Source of the DNA: CAZKUR01 sp964556005
Lineage (GTDB): Bacteria > Bacteroidota > Ignavibacteria > Ignavibacteriales > Ignavibacteriaceae
DNA: 17,586 nucleotides
Assembly (NCBI GenBank): GCA_964556005.1
Contig: CAZKUR010000084.1
Span: 1 to 17,586, forward strand
Direction: 5' to 3'
Position 1 is the first letter of the stretch, and each line of letters starts with the position of its first letter. Shown piece by piece: positions 16,071 through 17,586 of this stretch. A program made the position numbers and the translations under genes. The notes under the pieces were generated by a model. The model saw nothing but the letters and a program-made list of their open reading frames with translations, searched no databases and was not told the DNA's origin.

Positions 16071-17586
16071 ATGAAGATTTATATTGTATTCATATTCATT
16101 TTTACCGGTTTAATAAGCCTCAATAAAATCTACCCTCAAACTCCAACTTTGCAATGGATAAAAACATATAATTACAGTTCAACATCCAATCAGCAGTCCT
16201 GGGCAGTTTCAACCGACGATCTCGGCAATATATATGTCGGTGTGCAGGCTGCGGATGATACGAGTTCACAAAGAATAATTGTTCTAAAATATGACCAGGA
16301 CGGAAATTTAATGTGGAATGAAATATTCAACAATCCCAATAATGGTTTTCATAACCTCTACGATTTAGCTGCTGATGGAAACGGGGATGTTTATGTCTTA
16401 GGCAGATTTTCTACCGGGATGTGGGAATTAATTAAGTACGATACTAATGGAAACTTTCAATGGGTCGGACATCCTTTTCAAACCGGGCAGCCTTTTTCAT
16501 TAAAATTAGATCATAACAACGATATAATAGCTACCGGTTTTTCTATTGATTCGCTTTTTGATAAACTAATAAGCACTGCTAAATATGATCCTAATGGAAA
16601 TCTGCTTTGGAAAAAGACTTTTTTATCTGCTTTACCATCTTCAGGTGCATCGGTAAACGATTTTAAAATAGACAGTAAAAATAATGTTTATGTTGGAGCG
16701 ACACTGGCAAGGGAATATTATATAGGTGCTTTCCGTTATGATTCCTATTTATTCAAATATAATTCCGCCGGGCAGTTGAAATGGCAAAAAGTTTATTCAA
16801 TCGACAGTACGGATCATCTCAGCACCAACCAGTGTTCGTCCATAAGTATAGATAACAATGATAATATTTATTTTATTAGTTATGCCTTTAGAAGCATTCC
16901 GCAGATAAAAACTTTTGTAGTCCAAAAATATAATTCATCAGGTATATTAAATTGGACAAATATATACGGCAATGTTGAATATGACACCTCACTATATGCA
17001 AGAACAAGCACAATATTTAATAACAAGCTTGTAGTGGCAGCAGAATTAAGTCACGGAACTTATCCGGAAGATACAACCGATGCACTTATTATTAAGTATA
17101 ATGAAGACGGTACTATAAACTGGTCGAAAGTATGGAACACCAACATGGGAAGATACTTAACTGCACAAAATGCATTAAGTGATGCTTCGGGAAATATTTA
17201 TGTTACAGGATTCGCAACAATCGACAGCTTAGGTAATAATTCGGATGTTTTTTCCTTGAAAGTAAATGGGGATTCGGGGAATATTAACTGGTCGGATTTA
17301 TATTCGTCGGTTCCCGATTCAAATCAGGATGAAACTTTAGCTTCGGTTATTGATAAATATAACGATCTGATAATCGATGGGTACACTTACGCAGATTATA
17401 ACAATACTTTAGCACCTGTTTTTGTTATTAAATATTCCCTTGGCCCAGCAGCCGTAAAAAACGATCAATCAAATATTCTTAAATCTTATAAGTTGTATCA
17501 GAATTATCCTAATCCTTTTAATCCGACAACTGAAATCAAATTTAGGATTGCGAATCCCGGGTTTGTATCGTTAAAAATATATGATG
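16071..17586 (+). CDS. Secreted beta-propeller protein with type IX sorting tail, cut at the 3' edge
   Basis: The frame is open from ATG 16071 to the window end (505 complete codons) without a stop. A weak Shine-Dalgarno-like GAAAGG lies about 8 bases before the ATG. Residues 1-23 form a signal peptide (MKIYIVFIFIFTGLISL, cleavage near YPQ). The body holds about seven repeats, each with a strand like GNIYVxG and a turn K-Y-(D/N)-x-x-G-x-x-x-W: KYDQDGNLMW, KYDTNGNFQW, KYDPNGNLLW, KYNSAGQLKW, KYNSSGILNW, KYNEDGTINW, KVNGDSGNINW. This matches SBBP-like beta-propeller repeats and suggests a seven-bladed propeller. From about residue 472, YKLYQNYPNPFNPTTEIKF begins a type IX secretion C-terminal sorting domain, so the protein is exported to the surface or medium. 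The ligand is unknown. It lies 166 bases after the kinase gene in the same direction, so it may or may not share the operon. Confidence 0.88.
   Translation, partial: MKIYIVFIFIFTGLISLNKIYPQTPTLQWIKTYNYSSTSNQQSWAVSTDDLGNIYVGVQAADDTSSQRIIVLKYDQDGNLMWNEIFNNPNNGFHNLYDLAADGNGDVYVLGRFSTGMWELIKYDTNGNFQWVGHPFQTGQPFSLKLDHNNDIIATGFSIDSLFDKLISTAKYDPNGNLLWKKTFLSALPSSGASVNDFKIDSKNNVYVGATLAREYYIGAFRYDSYLFKYNSAGQLKWQKVYSIDSTDHLSTNQCSSISIDNNDNIYFISYAFRSIPQIKTFVVQKYNSSGILNWTNIYGNVEYDTSLYARTSTIFNNKLVVAAELSHGTYPEDTTDALIIKYNEDGTINWSKVWNTNMGRYLTAQNALSDASGNIYVTGFATIDSLGNNSDVFSLKVNGDSGNINWSDLYSSVPDSNQDETLASVIDKYNDLIIDGYTYADYNNTLAPVFVIKYSLGPAAVKNDQSNILKSYKLYQNYPNPFNPTTEIKFRIANPGFVSLKIYD

Noticed and set aside
1..17586. 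CRISPR array, tRNA or rRNA genes, complete insertion sequences
   Set aside because: I looked for regularly spaced repeats, tRNA-like arms and transposase genes with terminal repeats on both strands and saw none that could be supported.

Overview
The window is AT-rich and looks like an Ignavibacteria-type member of the Bacteroidota/Chlorobiota (FCB) group. The main clue is at the right end, where a secreted protein carries a YQNYPNPFNPTT-type type IX secretion tail, a signature very common in that lineage. An ECF-like sigma factor beside a TPR-containing Ser/Thr kinase, and a GH3 enzyme with a signal peptide, fit the same background. The assignment rests on motifs only, not on a database search.

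Left part (1-7844, + strand): the end of a hybrid polyketide/nonribosomal peptide cluster. A type I PKS is cut by the window edge almost exactly at its ketosynthase active-site cysteine and reads KS-AT-KR-ACP. It is followed by an NRPS module (C-A-PCP) whose adenylation domain is interrupted by a 100-N assembly gap. Two bases later comes an AAC(3)-family acyl-CoA:amine N-acetyltransferase homologue. Together they would extend an acyl chain by a malonyl-derived unit, reduce the beta-keto group to a hydroxyl, condense with an unidentified amino acid and possibly N-acylate something. No thioesterase or reductase release domain is visible.

Middle (7845-8549): a decayed strip marking the end of the cluster. 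It holds a 41-codon open minus-strand stretch of unknown origin, a terminator-like hairpin, and a start-less remnant of a small GIY-YIG nuclease. Next is an intact YghZ-type aldo/keto reductase (8550-9539, +), facing a GH3 beta-glucosidase-like gene on the minus strand (9887-11806). The GH3 gene is probably damaged, or miscalled in the assembly, at both ends: the best signal-peptide start is one base out of frame, and a TAA separates the enzyme from an in-frame C-terminal Ig-like domain (9596-9886). Upstream lies a second broken secreted-hydrolase remnant (11916-12374) with a TGA where Trp is expected.

Right part (12713-17586, +): an ECF-like sigma factor, a transmembrane Ser/Thr kinase with a TPR ectodomain starting 21 bases later, and a secreted beta-propeller protein with a type IX sorting tail that runs off the window. 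The sigma/kinase pair has no visible anti-sigma factor and may be a phosphorylation-controlled regulatory unit.
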